From positions 1-64,000 of the forward strand of contig NZ_JAIRAU010000033.1 of assembly GCF_020073745.1 (NCBI RefSeq): a DNA stretch of 64,000 nt, in the 5' to 3' direction. The position numbers and the translations under genes are program-made. How positions within the stretch are numbered: position 1 is the stretch's first letter; each line of letters begins with the position of its first letter. The DNA is from Nannocystis pusilla (GTDB lineage Bacteria; Myxococcota_A; Polyangia; Nannocystales; Nannocystaceae). Shown here one piece after another: positions 8,541-19,809 of this stretch. The notes under the pieces were generated by a model, which had not been told where the DNA came from, did not search any database, and was given only the letters and a program-made list of their open reading frames with translations.

Positions 8541-9842
8541 TCAGCCGGCCCAGCCGTCGGCGACCAGACCGGTGATGATGGCGCGCGCGCGGTGGCCCCA
8601 GATCGGGTGCGGCTCGGTGGCGAGGGCGTCGGCGAGGCGGTTGGCGGCGGCGGCGGAGGTGATGTTCTCGCGCTCGGCCAGCTCGAGGGCGCGGCGGGTG
8701 ACGACGAACACGGCGTTGTCCCACTCGCGCCCGTAGTGGCGCTCGATCGCGGGGTCGTTCGGGACGATGCCGTACTGCTCGTTCGCGCAGTAGACGATGC
8801 CCATGCGGTTGCACAGGAAGTCGGGCACGTAGACGATGCCGCGCGCGCGCAGGGCCTCGCCGTCGCGCACGTCGTCGAGGAGCTGGTTGTTGGCGGCGCC
8901 GCAGACGATCCGGGCCTGGATGCCGGGGATCGTGTCGGGGTTGAGGACGCCGCCGAGAGCGTTGGGCGCGAGGATGTCACACGGCTCGGCGAGGATCCGG
9001 TTGTCGCCCGGCTCGGCGGGGACGACGGTGAGCGGGGCGCCGGCGAACTCGCGCGCCAGCTGCTCGCGGCGGGCCGGCGACAACTCGCTGGCGAGGATCG
9101 AGCCGACGCGGCGCTGCACGAGCTCGCCGATCATGGCGGAGCCGACGTTGCCGGTGCCCTGCATGACGATCTTCTTGCCGGCGAGGTCGCCGAGGCCGAG
9201 GTGGGCCAGGGCGCCCTCCATCGCGCAGACGACCCCCTTGGCGGTCGCGGGCGAGGGGTTGCCGGCGCCGCCGACGGCCGGCGGGGTGCAGGTGACGAAG
9301 CGAGTGCCGCGGTGGACGACGGCCATGTCGGCAGGGCCGGTGCCGGCGTCCTCGGCGGTGATGTAGCAGCCGCGCAGGCCGGCGACGAAGGCGGCGTAGT
9401 CGGTGTAGAGGCGCTCGCGGAAGCCGACGTCGTGGTAGGGGTGATCGACGTGGCGGGCGATGAGGCCCTTGCCGCCGCCCCACCACAGGCCGGCGAGGGC
9501 GCTCTTGCGGGTCATGCCGTGCGACAGGCGCAGGCCGTCGCTGAGGAAGCTGGCGAGGTCGACGTAGGGCCAGTAACGCAGGCCGCCCTGACCCTGGCCG
9601 CGGGTGGTGTTGTGGACGAAGGCGCCGAACAGGGCGCCGGTGGTGGCGCCGACCTCGAGGAACACGCCCTCGTGGCGGTGGTAGTCGCGGTCGTCGCCGA
9701 GGAGGTGGGTCGCGATCTCGGCGAGCTCGGGGTGCGAGCTGCGGACGACGCCGCCGTCGTGGACGAAGTAGGCGCGGCGACGGCCGAGCGAGGTGAGGTG
9801 CGCTGCGAATGCTTCAGGGCTGAGGTCGACCAGGCGCGTCAT
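8541..9842 (-). CDS. Glu/Leu/Phe/Val dehydrogenase family protein
   Basis: A 433-aa enzyme expected to catalyse NAD(P)-dependent reversible oxidative deamination of an amino acid. Substrate-side motifs are GGLRYWPY and MTRKSALAGLWWGGGKG, which carries the catalytic Lys. The conserved Asp is in AEDAGTGPADM. The nucleotide domain has GTGNVGSA. A later AANNQL motif fits this superfamily. The WWGGGKG form resembles leucine/phenylalanine dehydrogenases more than GDH, but substrate cannot be assigned. The stop codon at 8541 sits at the edge of a degenerate palindrome copy (8522-8541). Confidence 0.92.
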   Translation of the reverse strand: MTRLVDLSPEAFAAHLTSLGRRRAYFVHDGGVVRSSHPELAEIATHLLGDDRDYHRHEGVFLEVGATTGALFGAFVHNTTRGQGQGGLRYWPYVDLASFLSDGLRLSHGMTRKSALAGLWWGGGKGLIARHVDHPYHDVGFRERLYTDYAAFVAGLRGCYITAEDAGTGPADMAVVHRGTRFVTCTPPAVGGAGNPSPATAKGVVCAMEGALAHLGLGDLAGKKIVMQGTGNVGSAMIGELVQRRVGSILASELSPARREQLAREFAGAPLTVVPAEPGDNRILAEPCDILAPNALGGVLNPDTIPGIQARIVCGAANNQLLDDVRDGEALRARGIVYVPDFLCNRMGIVYCANEQYGIVPNDPAIERHYGREWDNAVFVVTRRALELAERENITSAAAANRLADALATEPHPIWGHRARAIITGLVADGWAG

Positions 9843-9929
9843 GGCTGCGACGACTTTAGCCGCGGCGCCGCGGGCGGCGCGGGCAGGGAGGCCGTGAGGG
9901 CTCGCACCGTCGCCGCGTGCGCAGGTGGG

Positions 9930-11219
9930 TCAGGTGAAGACGCGCCAGTGCACGTGCGCCTCGTACCTGCCGCCGTCGCCGCGGAACTTGAGGCTCTTGA
10001 GCGGCGAGGCCCACACGCCGGCGGGCGCGGGCAAGGACTGGCCCAGGCCCTGAATCGCCGACAGCTCGGGGCTGGGCAGCTGGATGTTCCAGTGCTTGGC
10101 CTCGATCAGGTCGTCCTCGTTGTTGAACAGGCCGACCAGCCACTCGATGAACTCGCCCAGGACCCACCCGAGCGCGGCGCCGATCGCAGCGCCAATGGCG
10201 GTCCCGAGCCCGGGGATGATGCTGCCGAGAGCGCCGCCGAGCGCGGATCCGGCGGCGACGCCGAGAGCGTCGAGCTCGGCCGCGATCTCGTCGCGCAGGG
10301 CGGCGTAGACGTCCTGCAAGAGATCGTTGAAGCCGCCCTCGTCCTGCTCGCCCATGATCAGGACGAGGCCGTGGGTCGACGGGAAGGGGATGACCTGCGG
10401 ATCGAGGCTGGCGCTGACGAGCTTGCGCCCGCGATACGGGTCGTCGGGGCTGCCGTTCGGGCACATGGCCTGCAGGAACGACGGCAGCGAGGAGCGCGGG
10501 AGCTTGCCGCACAGCTCGTAGTCGAAGGCGACCTTCTCACCGGCGTCGAAGTCGTCGCTGACCTTGAAGCGGTCGAACTTCTTGACGGCTCCGTTCGGCT
10601 CGACGAGCTGGCCGCCGAGCAGGATCTCGTCGGAGTCGCTGGCCTCGCTGGTCTCCTCGATGCAGCGGACGCGGTTGAGGTGGAACTCGATCTTCGAGAC
10701 GAGCGGGGCCTTCCACTGCGGGGCCTTCACCTTCGGATCGAACTTGAGCTTGCTGACGTCGACGACCTTGCTCAGCGAGGCGCGGAATCCGGCGGCGGAC
10801 TGCAGCTTGACGCCGGGGCGAGCGAAGGCGCCGAAGGGGCTGACCTTGGCGACCTGCAGCTGCTCGGACCTGGCGCTGAGGCGAGCGGCGCGGGCGGGTG
10901 TGAGCTTGGCTGCGAACTTCAGGCCGGCGGCGGCGATCTTGTCGCCCTTGGCGCTGGCAGGCTTGGCGATCGCGGAAGTGACGGCGCCCTTGGCCCGCGC
11001 GAGCAGCTGCTCGGCGAGCGGTCGCAGGTGCTCGGGGAGCTGGACGACGTCGCCGGGGACCTGGTCGAGGGCCTTGCGCAGCTTGCTGTCGGGGACCGGC
11101 TTGAAGACGGGCTTCGGACCGGCGGCGCGGGCGGTCTGGGCGAGCAACAGCGCAGAGGCGCCTCCGGCGGTGAGCGAGAACAGACGGCGGCGGCTGAGGG
11201 ACGGGCGAAGATCGGTCAT
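9930..11219 (-). CDS. Tat-exported protein with glycine-zipper segment
   Basis: A 429-aa protein. SRRRLFSLTAGGASALLL at about 9-26 is a clear twin-arginine signal, with cleavage probably after ARA. The middle contains a domain with KIEFHLNRVRCIEETSEASD and a repeated Asp/Glu pattern, and later LVLIMGEQDEGGF. Around residues 315-355 is a strongly hydrophobic Gly/Ala segment, ALGSIIPGLGTAIGAAIGAA then LGWVLGEFIEWLVGLF. This is a glycine-zipper pattern seen in membrane-inserting proteins. Tat export implies folding before export. Possible roles are a secreted effector, a pore former or an envelope protein; none can be shown. It lies 3' of the kinase-TPR gene on the same strand, 54 nt away. Confidence 0.72.
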   Translation of the reverse strand: MTDLRPSLSRRRLFSLTAGGASALLLAQTARAAGPKPVFKPVPDSKLRKALDQVPGDVVQLPEHLRPLAEQLLARAKGAVTSAIAKPASAKGDKIAAAGLKFAAKLTPARAARLSARSEQLQVAKVSPFGAFARPGVKLQSAAGFRASLSKVVDVSKLKFDPKVKAPQWKAPLVSKIEFHLNRVRCIEETSEASDSDEILLGGQLVEPNGAVKKFDRFKVSDDFDAGEKVAFDYELCGKLPRSSLPSFLQAMCPNGSPDDPYRGRKLVSASLDPQVIPFPSTHGLVLIMGEQDEGGFNDLLQDVYAALRDEIAAELDALGVAAGSALGGALGSIIPGLGTAIGAAIGAALGWVLGEFIEWLVGLFNNEDDLIEAKHWNIQLPSPELSAIQGLGQSLPAPAGVWASPLKSLKFRGDGGRYEAHVHWRVFT

Positions 11220-11273
11220 GGATACTCCTCGGCGGTGGAGTCGAGGCGGACCGGTTGTGACAGGCCGAGCGAA

Positions 11274-13997
<2,724 letters not shown>

Positions 13998-14030
13998 GCG
14001 CGACGAAGTATCGCACGCGAGGGCGGCCGG

Positions 14031-14036
14031 TATACT
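14031..14036 (+). promoter_or_regulatory. Putative -10 element of sigma-factor gene
   Basis: TATACT ends 9 nt before the GTG start at 14046. This spacing would put transcription initiation at or next to the start codon, so the mRNA may be leaderless. No TTGACA-like -35 is visible. An identical TATACT-N8-GTG arrangement occurs at 27181. Confidence 0.4.
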
Positions 14037-14045
14037 CGCGGCCGC

Positions 14046-14672
14046 GTGGGCGAGGGGGCGAAATCGGGGCGCGCGGAGCTGGCCGACGCGCTCGCGGCGG
14101 AGGTGCGGGCGAGCCTCGAGCGGGGCGACGTCGCGGATGCGACGGCGCGGGTGGTGCGAGGCCTCGGGCCCGAGATCCTGGGTTATCTGGTGGCGATGTC
14201 GCGGCGCGAGATCGACGCGCACGACGCGTTCGCGCAGTTCTGCGAGGACGTGTGGCGCGGGCTCGCGGGCTTCCGCTGGCAGGCGAGCCTGCGCACGTGG
14301 TGCTACGTGGTGGCGCGCAACGCCCTGCGTCGCCAGTGGGGCGGCGCGCCCGAGCGCCACGGGCCGCACGTGTCGCCGTCGCAGGCGCCCGAGCTGCACG
14401 ATCTGGTCGCGCAGGCGCGCACGGCCACGGCCGAGTACGCGCGCACGGAGACGAAGGGCCGGTTCGCCGCGCTGCGCGAGCGGCTCGAGCCCGACGATCG
14501 CACGCTGCTGATCCTGCGCGTCGATCGACGGATGAGCTGGCGCGACATCGCGGCGGTGCTCGGCGAGCCGCTCGACGCCGCCGGCCTCGAGCGCCGGGCC
14601 GCCGCGCTGCGCAAGCGGTTCGAGCGGCTCAAGCTCGAGCTGCGGGCGCAGCTCGGCGCCGACGAGGCGTGA
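14046..14672 (+). CDS. ECF-like sigma-70 family RNA polymerase sigma factor
   Basis: A 208-aa protein starting at a GTG directly after a TATACT element. Sigma region 2 covers about 50-100 (DAHDAFAQFCEDVW, then FRWQASLRTWCYVVARNALR). Region 4 covers about 145-200 (LEPDDRTLLILRV, then MSWRDIAAVLG with helix-turn-helix spacing). The size and two-domain layout fit group IV (ECF) sigma factors. No anti-sigma gene is adjacent. Instead a membrane kinase-TPR gene is divergent 48 nt away, which suggests that kinase as a possible regulator, as described for some kinase-linked ECF groups. That link is inference. Confidence 0.85.
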   Translation: MGEGAKSGRAELADALAAEVRASLERGDVADATARVVRGLGPEILGYLVAMSRREIDAHDAFAQFCEDVWRGLAGFRWQASLRTWCYVVARNALRRQWGGAPERHGPHVSPSQAPELHDLVAQARTATAEYARTETKGRFAALRERLEPDDRTLLILRVDRRMSWRDIAAVLGEPLDAAGLERRAAALRKRFERLKLELRAQLGADEA

Positions 14673-14688
14673 CGCCGGCGCAGTGGAT

Positions 14689-14758
14689 GGATGTCTCTTC
14701 GGACAGGTGATTGCGCGGCCGGCTCGGCGCCGACGCCGGCTGTCCTTCGGGTCAGGTG
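14689..14758. repeat. Two dispersed palindromes between convergent genes
   Basis: GGATGTCTCTTCGGACAGGT (14689-14708) and GGCTGTCCTTCGGGTCAGGT (14738-14757); the second has a TTCG loop closed by C-G. They fill the 87-nt gap between the sigma-factor stop and the stop of the next, convergent gene (14760-14762). Confidence 0.65.
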
Positions 14759-14759
14759 A

Positions 14760-15971
14760 TCAGCCGGCGCCGCGGGGGGCGAGGGCGATCAGGCTGAGGC
14801 CCTTGACGCCGGTCTCCTTGTTGAGCGTGCCGTCGAGCTCGGCGTAGCGGAGCATCGGGTTGCGCGAGCGGTTCTTGCGGTCGCCGAGGCGCGCGCGGTA
14901 GTCGGCGAGCGGCTGGACCTGATAGGCCCACAGCTGATCGGCGTGGACCCAATTCTTGCTGTAGATCGTGCGCAGCACCACCGCGTCCTGGTCGCCGGCG
15001 AGGGCCTCGATGTTGGCGACGAACTGCTTATTGTAGTCGAAGTACTCCTCGGCGTTGCTGAAGTAGATGACGCGCACGGGCAGGTCGAGGGCCCGGGCGG
15101 CGGCGCCGACCGTCTGCAGCGAGTCGGGGCCGGTGAGGTCGCCGGCCATCATGCGCACGCGATCGGCGAGGAACATGCGGCGGATGTATTGATACATCTC
15201 GGGGTTCGACAGCCAGGCAGTCGGCTGGTCGGCCTGGTGGCGCCGGTACACGCGATCGAGGTGGATCCACACGGTCTCGCGCGCGGCCTTGTAGAGCCGG
15301 ACGATGCGCCTGCGCTCGGCCTCGGGCAGGTCGGCGTAGGCGGTCTCGAGGATCTGCACGCTGGCGTCGACGGCCCCGGCGGACCAGCGGTCGTAGAGCG
15401 TCTTCGGATCGGGGGAGGCCTCGATGAGCGCCTCGTAGCAGCGGTGGAGGTCGACCACGCTCTGATCGATGTCGAGCAAGAACATCAGCTCGCTGCCGGC
15501 CGCGGCCGCGATGGTGTAGTTCTGATCGGAGCCGACGCCGACGTAGACGCCGCCCTTGCCGGCGACGTACGGGAAGAACACGTCGTGGCGGACCTCGTTG
15601 CTCTTCATGTAGTGGATCGGCGTCTTGATCAGGCTGTCCTCGGGACCAGCCAGCATGGTCGCCCGCTGTTCGGCGGTGAGCGGCGCGGTGCCGCCGGCGC
15701 CGGCGGGTGCGGCGGGCGGGGGCTCCGCCGCAGGGGCGGCCGGCGCGGGGGCGGGCGTGCGCGCAGGCGCGGCGGCCGTGGGCTCGGGGGCGGGGCTGGT
15801 GCCGGCGGACAGCGATTGGTGCGCGCTGACCGAAGGCGCAGGTTCGGTCGGCGGCCGACCGCCGCACGCGGTCGTGAGCGCGACGAGCCCGAGGCCGCAC
15901 GCGAACGGCAGCCAGGGCCGAAATCCGCGGGGCAGGCGAGGCAAATTGCGGGGGCGCGGCGAGACCGGCAT
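14760..15971 (-). CDS. Lipoprotein of unknown function (GSDQNY domain)
   Basis: A 403-aa protein. Start 15971 gives MPVSPRPRNL and a hydrophobic stretch ending ALTTACGG, a lipobox; an in-frame ATG at 16001 is possible. A Pro/Ala-rich linker of about 60 residues follows. The globular part has PIHYMKSNEVRHDVFFPYVA, GVYVGVGSDQNYTIAA and MFLLDIDQSVVDLHRCYEAL. The glycine turn and the DIDQ step resemble a Rossmann/methyltransferase-like nucleotide site, but this is only a pattern. Leptospira and myxobacterial lipoproteins with this region exist in my memory; I cannot name the family firmly. No function is proposed. Confidence 0.75.
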   Translation of the reverse strand: MPVSPRPRNLPRLPRGFRPWLPFACGLGLVALTTACGGRPPTEPAPSVSAHQSLSAGTSPAPEPTAAAPARTPAPAPAAPAAEPPPAAPAGAGGTAPLTAEQRATMLAGPEDSLIKTPIHYMKSNEVRHDVFFPYVAGKGGVYVGVGSDQNYTIAAAAGSELMFLLDIDQSVVDLHRCYEALIEASPDPKTLYDRWSAGAVDASVQILETAYADLPEAERRRIVRLYKAARETVWIHLDRVYRRHQADQPTAWLSNPEMYQYIRRMFLADRVRMMAGDLTGPDSLQTVGAAARALDLPVRVIYFSNAEEYFDYNKQFVANIEALAGDQDAVVLRTIYSKNWVHADQLWAYQVQPLADYRARLGDRKNRSRNPMLRYAELDGTLNKETGVKGLSLIALAPRGAG

Positions 15972-16217
15972 CGGCGAGAGCCTATGCCACAAGCCCGGCA
16001 TGATTGGGAAATTGGTGCTTGTCAGTTCGGGGCGGAAGGAATACACATGCGGTCGCGCGGGTAGGTCCCGCGCCGCCGCACGTGCCGCGGGTCCGCGGAT
16101 TGTCCCGGATCCACACGTGGAGCCCCCGCGGAGCCACCGCGGAATTCCGCTCTGCAGACCGGCCGTCGCGTGCGACCCGAGCGGCCGCGCGCGGTCGCCC
16201 CCGCGAGAGCAGCACGC

Positions 16218-16982
16218 ATGACCACGCACGAATCGAATTCCAGTCGCAGCGTGACCATCCGCGCCGAGAACCTGTCGAAGATCTACGGCGACTTCGCGGC
16301 CCTGCACAGCGTCACCTTCCAGGTGCGCAAGGGCACCGTCGCCGCGTTCCTCGGCCCGAACGGCGCCGGTAAGTCGACGACGATGAAGATCCTGACCGGC
16401 TACCTGGCGCCGACCGCCGGCCGCGCCGAGGTCCTCGGCTTCGACCCGACGCACCCGGACCAGCGCATCGAGATGGCGCAGCGGCTCGGGTACCTGCCGG
16501 AGAACGGCCCGCTCTACGCCGACATGACGCCGCGCGAGACGCTGGAGTTCGTCGGCCGGATCCGCGGCCTCGGCAGCGGGTTGAGGTCGGCGATCGAGCG
16601 GGTGACCCGCCAGTGCTCCATCGCCGAGGTGTTCGACAAGCCGGTCGGCAAGCTGTCGAAGGGCTTCCGCCAGCGCGTCGGCATGGCCCAGGCGCTGCTG
16701 CACGACCCCGAGGTGCTGATCCTCGACGAGCCGACCAGCGGCCTCGACCCGCTGCAGATCCGCGACGTCCGCGAGCTCATCCGCGAGCTCGGGCGGACCA
16801 AGACGATCCTGCTGTCGACGCACATCCTGCAGGAGGTCGAGGCGGTCGCCAGCGAGGTGATCGTCGTCGGCGAGGGCCGGCTGGTGTTCTCCGGCACCCT
16901 CGACGAGCTGCGCGCCGGCGGCACGGTCGAGCAGCGGTTCTACGCCCTGATGGACCAGAAGCGGCGCAAGGAGGCGGCATAG
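16218..16982 (+). CDS. ABC transporter ATP-binding protein (GldA-like)
   Basis: A 254-aa ATPase, first gene of a four-gene operon. The start MTTHES at 16218 is preferred over an in-frame GTG at 16170. Walker A GPNGAGKST (46-54), Q-loop region LGYLPEN, signature LSKGFRQRV (146-154), Walker B LILDEP (167-172) and H-loop His202 are all present. It belongs to the ABC-2 exporter ATPases and is closest in pattern to GldA of Bacteroidota gliding ABC operons, which have the same gene order. The permease starts 2 nt after its stop. Confidence 0.93.
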   Translation: MTTHESNSSRSVTIRAENLSKIYGDFAALHSVTFQVRKGTVAAFLGPNGAGKSTTMKILTGYLAPTAGRAEVLGFDPTHPDQRIEMAQRLGYLPENGPLYADMTPRETLEFVGRIRGLGSGLRSAIERVTRQCSIAEVFDKPVGKLSKGFRQRVGMAQALLHDPEVLILDEPTSGLDPLQIRDVRELIRELGRTKTILLSTHILQEVEAVASEVIVVGEGRLVFSGTLDELRAGGTVEQRFYALMDQKRRKEAA

Positions 16983-16984
16983 TC

Positions 16985-17851
16985 ATGGCTTCTTCGTCCT
17001 CGAAGGACGTGATCCTCGGGATCGCCGGCAAGGAGCTGCGCAGCTTCCTCGGCAACCCGACCGGGTACGTCTTCCTCACGCTGTTCATCGCCCTGTGCGC
17101 GGGCGCGGCGTTCTGGCCGCGCGAGTTCTTCGACCGCAACCTGGCCGACCTGGCGACGCTCAACCGGCAGATGCCGCTGATCCTGATGCTGTTCGTGCCG
17201 GCGATCACGATGACGCTGTGGGCCGACGAGCGGCGGGCCGGCACCGACGAGCTGCTGCTGACGCTGCCGGTGCGCGACACCGAGGTGGTGCTCGGCAAGT
17301 TCCTCGGCGCCGTCGGCGTGCTGTCGATCGGCCTGGCGTTCAGCCTCGCCAACGTCGGCGTGCTGGCCTACCTCGGCGAGCCCGACGTCGGCCTGATGTT
17401 CTCGACGTTCCTCGGCTACTGGCTCATGGGCACGCTGTTCGTGGCGGTCGGCATGATCGGCTCGCTGCTGACGACCAACGTGACGGTCGCGTTCGTGCTC
17501 GGCGTGCTCGGCTGCGCCGCGTTCGCGCTGGCACAGTCGGTGGCGATCGGCGGCGGCGTCATCGGCGTCGCGCTGCTGGCCGGGCTGGCGGCGCTGGGCT
17601 GGCTGGTGGCGTTCGGCTCGGGCATCCACGCCGGCTACGCGGCGCTGTTCGGGGCCGTCCTCGGGGTGGTGCTGTGGATCGGCGACGTCGTCCCCGGCTT
17701 CACCGGCCTGTTCCAGGCGTTCGACGCGCCGTCGCACTTCGCCAGCTTCGGCGAGGGCGTCATCCGCCTCGGCGACGTCGTGTTCTTCGCCGGCGGCACC
17801 GCCGTCGCGCTCTATCTCTGCGGTCTCTTGCTGTCCCGGAGGCACTGGTGA
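16985..17851 (+). CDS. ABC-2 type permease (GldF-like)
   Basis: A 288-aa membrane protein with about six hydrophobic helices. It begins with a cytosolic stretch (KDVILGIAGKELRSFLGNP) typical of ABC-2 permeases, then the ADERRAGTDELLLTLPV motif after the second helix that characterises the GldF/NosY type. It partners the preceding ATPase. Its TGA overlaps the ATG of the next gene by one base (17851), indicating translational coupling. Confidence 0.9.
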   Translation: MASSSSKDVILGIAGKELRSFLGNPTGYVFLTLFIALCAGAAFWPREFFDRNLADLATLNRQMPLILMLFVPAITMTLWADERRAGTDELLLTLPVRDTEVVLGKFLGAVGVLSIGLAFSLANVGVLAYLGEPDVGLMFSTFLGYWLMGTLFVAVGMIGSLLTTNVTVAFVLGVLGCAAFALAQSVAIGGGVIGVALLAGLAALGWLVAFGSGIHAGYAALFGAVLGVVLWIGDVVPGFTGLFQAFDAPSHFASFGEGVIRLGDVVFFAGGTAVALYLCGLLLSRRHW

Positions 17852-19809
17852 TGCACCCGCGCGTCCATCGCTTCATCCGCTTCGCGTCGATCGCCGTCAC
17901 GGCGGTCTCGCTGACCTACATGGCCCAGCGCGCCAACGTGCGCGCCGACGTCACTGCCGAGAAGCTCAACCAGGTCACCTCGGCCACCCGCGACCTCATC
18001 GACGCCGTCACGCCCGAGCGGCCGGTGGCGATCCACGCGTTCGTGTCGCGCGAGGTCCCGCGCGACTACGTGACGGTGCGCGCGCGCCTGCTGTCGGTGC
18101 TGCGCGAGATGGAGGCCCGCGGCAAGGAGGGCCTGACCGTGCGCATCGTCGAGCCGTCGTCGTTCTCCGACGAGGCGGTCGAGGCCGAGGAGAAGTACGG
18201 CATCCGCCCGCAGGTGGTCGCCAACCGCGACGGCGACCGCGTGCAGGAGATGCAGGTGTTCCTCGGCGTGGCCGTGACCAGCGGGCCGCACGAGCAGACG
18301 ATCCCGTTCATCGACCGCGGCATGTCGCCCGAGTACGAGCTGGTCCGGGCGCTGCGCACGGTCACGCAGGAGAAGAAGAAGGTGGTCGGGGTGCTGCGCA
18401 CCGACGCGACCATCATGGGCAACTTCGACCTGCAGGCGCGCAAGCAGCAGCCGGCCTGGCGCGTCATCGGCGAGCTCAAGAAGCAGTACGAGGTCCGCAG
18501 CCTCAACCCGGGCGCGGAGATCCCGAAGGACGTCGACGTGCTGCTGGTGCCGCAGATGAGCAGCATGACCACGGCGCAGCTCGAGCACCTGAAGAAGTAC
18601 ATCGACGAGGGCCGCCCGGCGCTGCTCACCGTCGACCCGATGCCGCTGTTCGACATGCGGCTGTCGCCGAGCGAGCCGATGCTGCCGCCCCCGGGCCAGA
18701 ACCAGGGGATGATGTTCGGCATGCAGGACCAGGGCGGGGAGCCGAAGGGCGATTACCTCGGGTTCCTCGAGAAGATCGGCGTGAAGTGGGAGTCGGACAA
18801 GATCGTGTTCGACACCGACAACCCGCACCCGCGCTTCGCCGGCAGCCCGCCGCAGGTGGTGTTCGTGACCGAGCGGCCCGACGGCACCAAGCCCTTCAAC
18901 GACCAGGACCCGGTGGTGTCGGGCATCAACGAGGTCGTGGTGCTGTTCGGCGGCGCGATCAAGCCGGCCGCCGGGTTCGAGGCGCAGTTCGTCCCGCTGC
19001 TGCAGACCGGCACGCGGGGCGGCTACAACAAGTTCGAGGAGATGACCGAGCGGCACATGCTGTTCGGGCTCCAGGGGCCGATCCTGCCGCGCCAGCGCAC
19101 GATGACCGGCGCGAGCGAGATCATCGCCGCCCACATCACGGCCGGCGAGACGTCGGGCGAGGCGGCGAGCAAGGGCAAGAACGTGATCGTGGTCGCCGAC
19201 CTCGACATCTTCGGCGACCAGTTCTTCGTCCTCAACGAGCGCGGCGGCGACCTCGACGGCGACGGCATCGACGACCTGCGCTTCGACAACGTCACCTTCT
19301 TGCTCAACGCGATCGACACGCTGACCGGCGACGCCGGGCTGGTCGAGCTGCGCGGGCGCAAGGCGCAGTACCGCCGCATGACGACGATGGACGCGCTGAC
19401 GAAGGAGGCCGACGACAAGCGCAACGCCGAGATCGAGGCCGCCAACGCCAAGGCCGAGGCCGAGCTCAGGGGCGCCCAGGAGGCCCTCGACGCCGCGGTC
19501 AAGAAGATCCAGGACGACGCCACGCTCGACGAGACGACCAAGGCCGTCCTGCTCAAGAGCCGCGAGGAGGCGGAGAACCGCCGCCTCGCCGGCAAGCGCG
19601 AGACGATCGAGCGCGACAAGGCGCGCGCGCTCAAGGCCACCGAGAACGAGCGCGACAAGGCGGTCGAGTCGGTGCGCGCGAAGGTCCGCCTGCTGGCCAG
19701 CACGACGCCGCTGCTGCTGCCGATCGTGCTGGGCTTCGGCGTGTGGCTGCGCAAGCGCGGCCGCGAGGCCGAGTCGATCCCGAGCTCCCGGAAGCGAGGT
19801 GCCGCATGA
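17851..19809 (+). CDS. GldG-like ABC auxiliary protein with coiled-coil insertion
   Basis: A 652-aa protein. An N-terminal anchor helix (~8-30) is followed by a long extracytoplasmic region with LTAEKLNQVTSATRDLIDA-like sequence and QTIPFIDRG, as in GldG/ABC-2 uncharacterised proteins (DUF4350/Gld-type). Further on are DVDVLLVPQ and VVADLDIFGDQFF. Between about 520 and 615 is a charged helical stretch (KEADDKRNAEIEAANAKAEA, then KRETIERDKARALKA) predicted as coiled coil. A C-terminal membrane helix (LLLPIVLGFGVWL) and a basic tail follow. The coiled coil before the last helix is an added feature compared with short GldG proteins. It overlaps the next gene as ATGA. Confidence 0.85.
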   Translation: MHPRVHRFIRFASIAVTAVSLTYMAQRANVRADVTAEKLNQVTSATRDLIDAVTPERPVAIHAFVSREVPRDYVTVRARLLSVLREMEARGKEGLTVRIVEPSSFSDEAVEAEEKYGIRPQVVANRDGDRVQEMQVFLGVAVTSGPHEQTIPFIDRGMSPEYELVRALRTVTQEKKKVVGVLRTDATIMGNFDLQARKQQPAWRVIGELKKQYEVRSLNPGAEIPKDVDVLLVPQMSSMTTAQLEHLKKYIDEGRPALLTVDPMPLFDMRLSPSEPMLPPPGQNQGMMFGMQDQGGEPKGDYLGFLEKIGVKWESDKIVFDTDNPHPRFAGSPPQVVFVTERPDGTKPFNDQDPVVSGINEVVVLFGGAIKPAAGFEAQFVPLLQTGTRGGYNKFEEMTERHMLFGLQGPILPRQRTMTGASEIIAAHITAGETSGEAASKGKNVIVVADLDIFGDQFFVLNERGGDLDGDGIDDLRFDNVTFLLNAIDTLTGDAGLVELRGRKAQYRRMTTMDALTKEADDKRNAEIEAANAKAEAELRGAQEALDAAVKKIQDDATLDETTKAVLLKSREEAENRRLAGKRETIERDKARALKATENERDKAVESVRAKVRLLASTTPLLLPIVLGFGVWLRKRGREAESIPSSRKRGAA

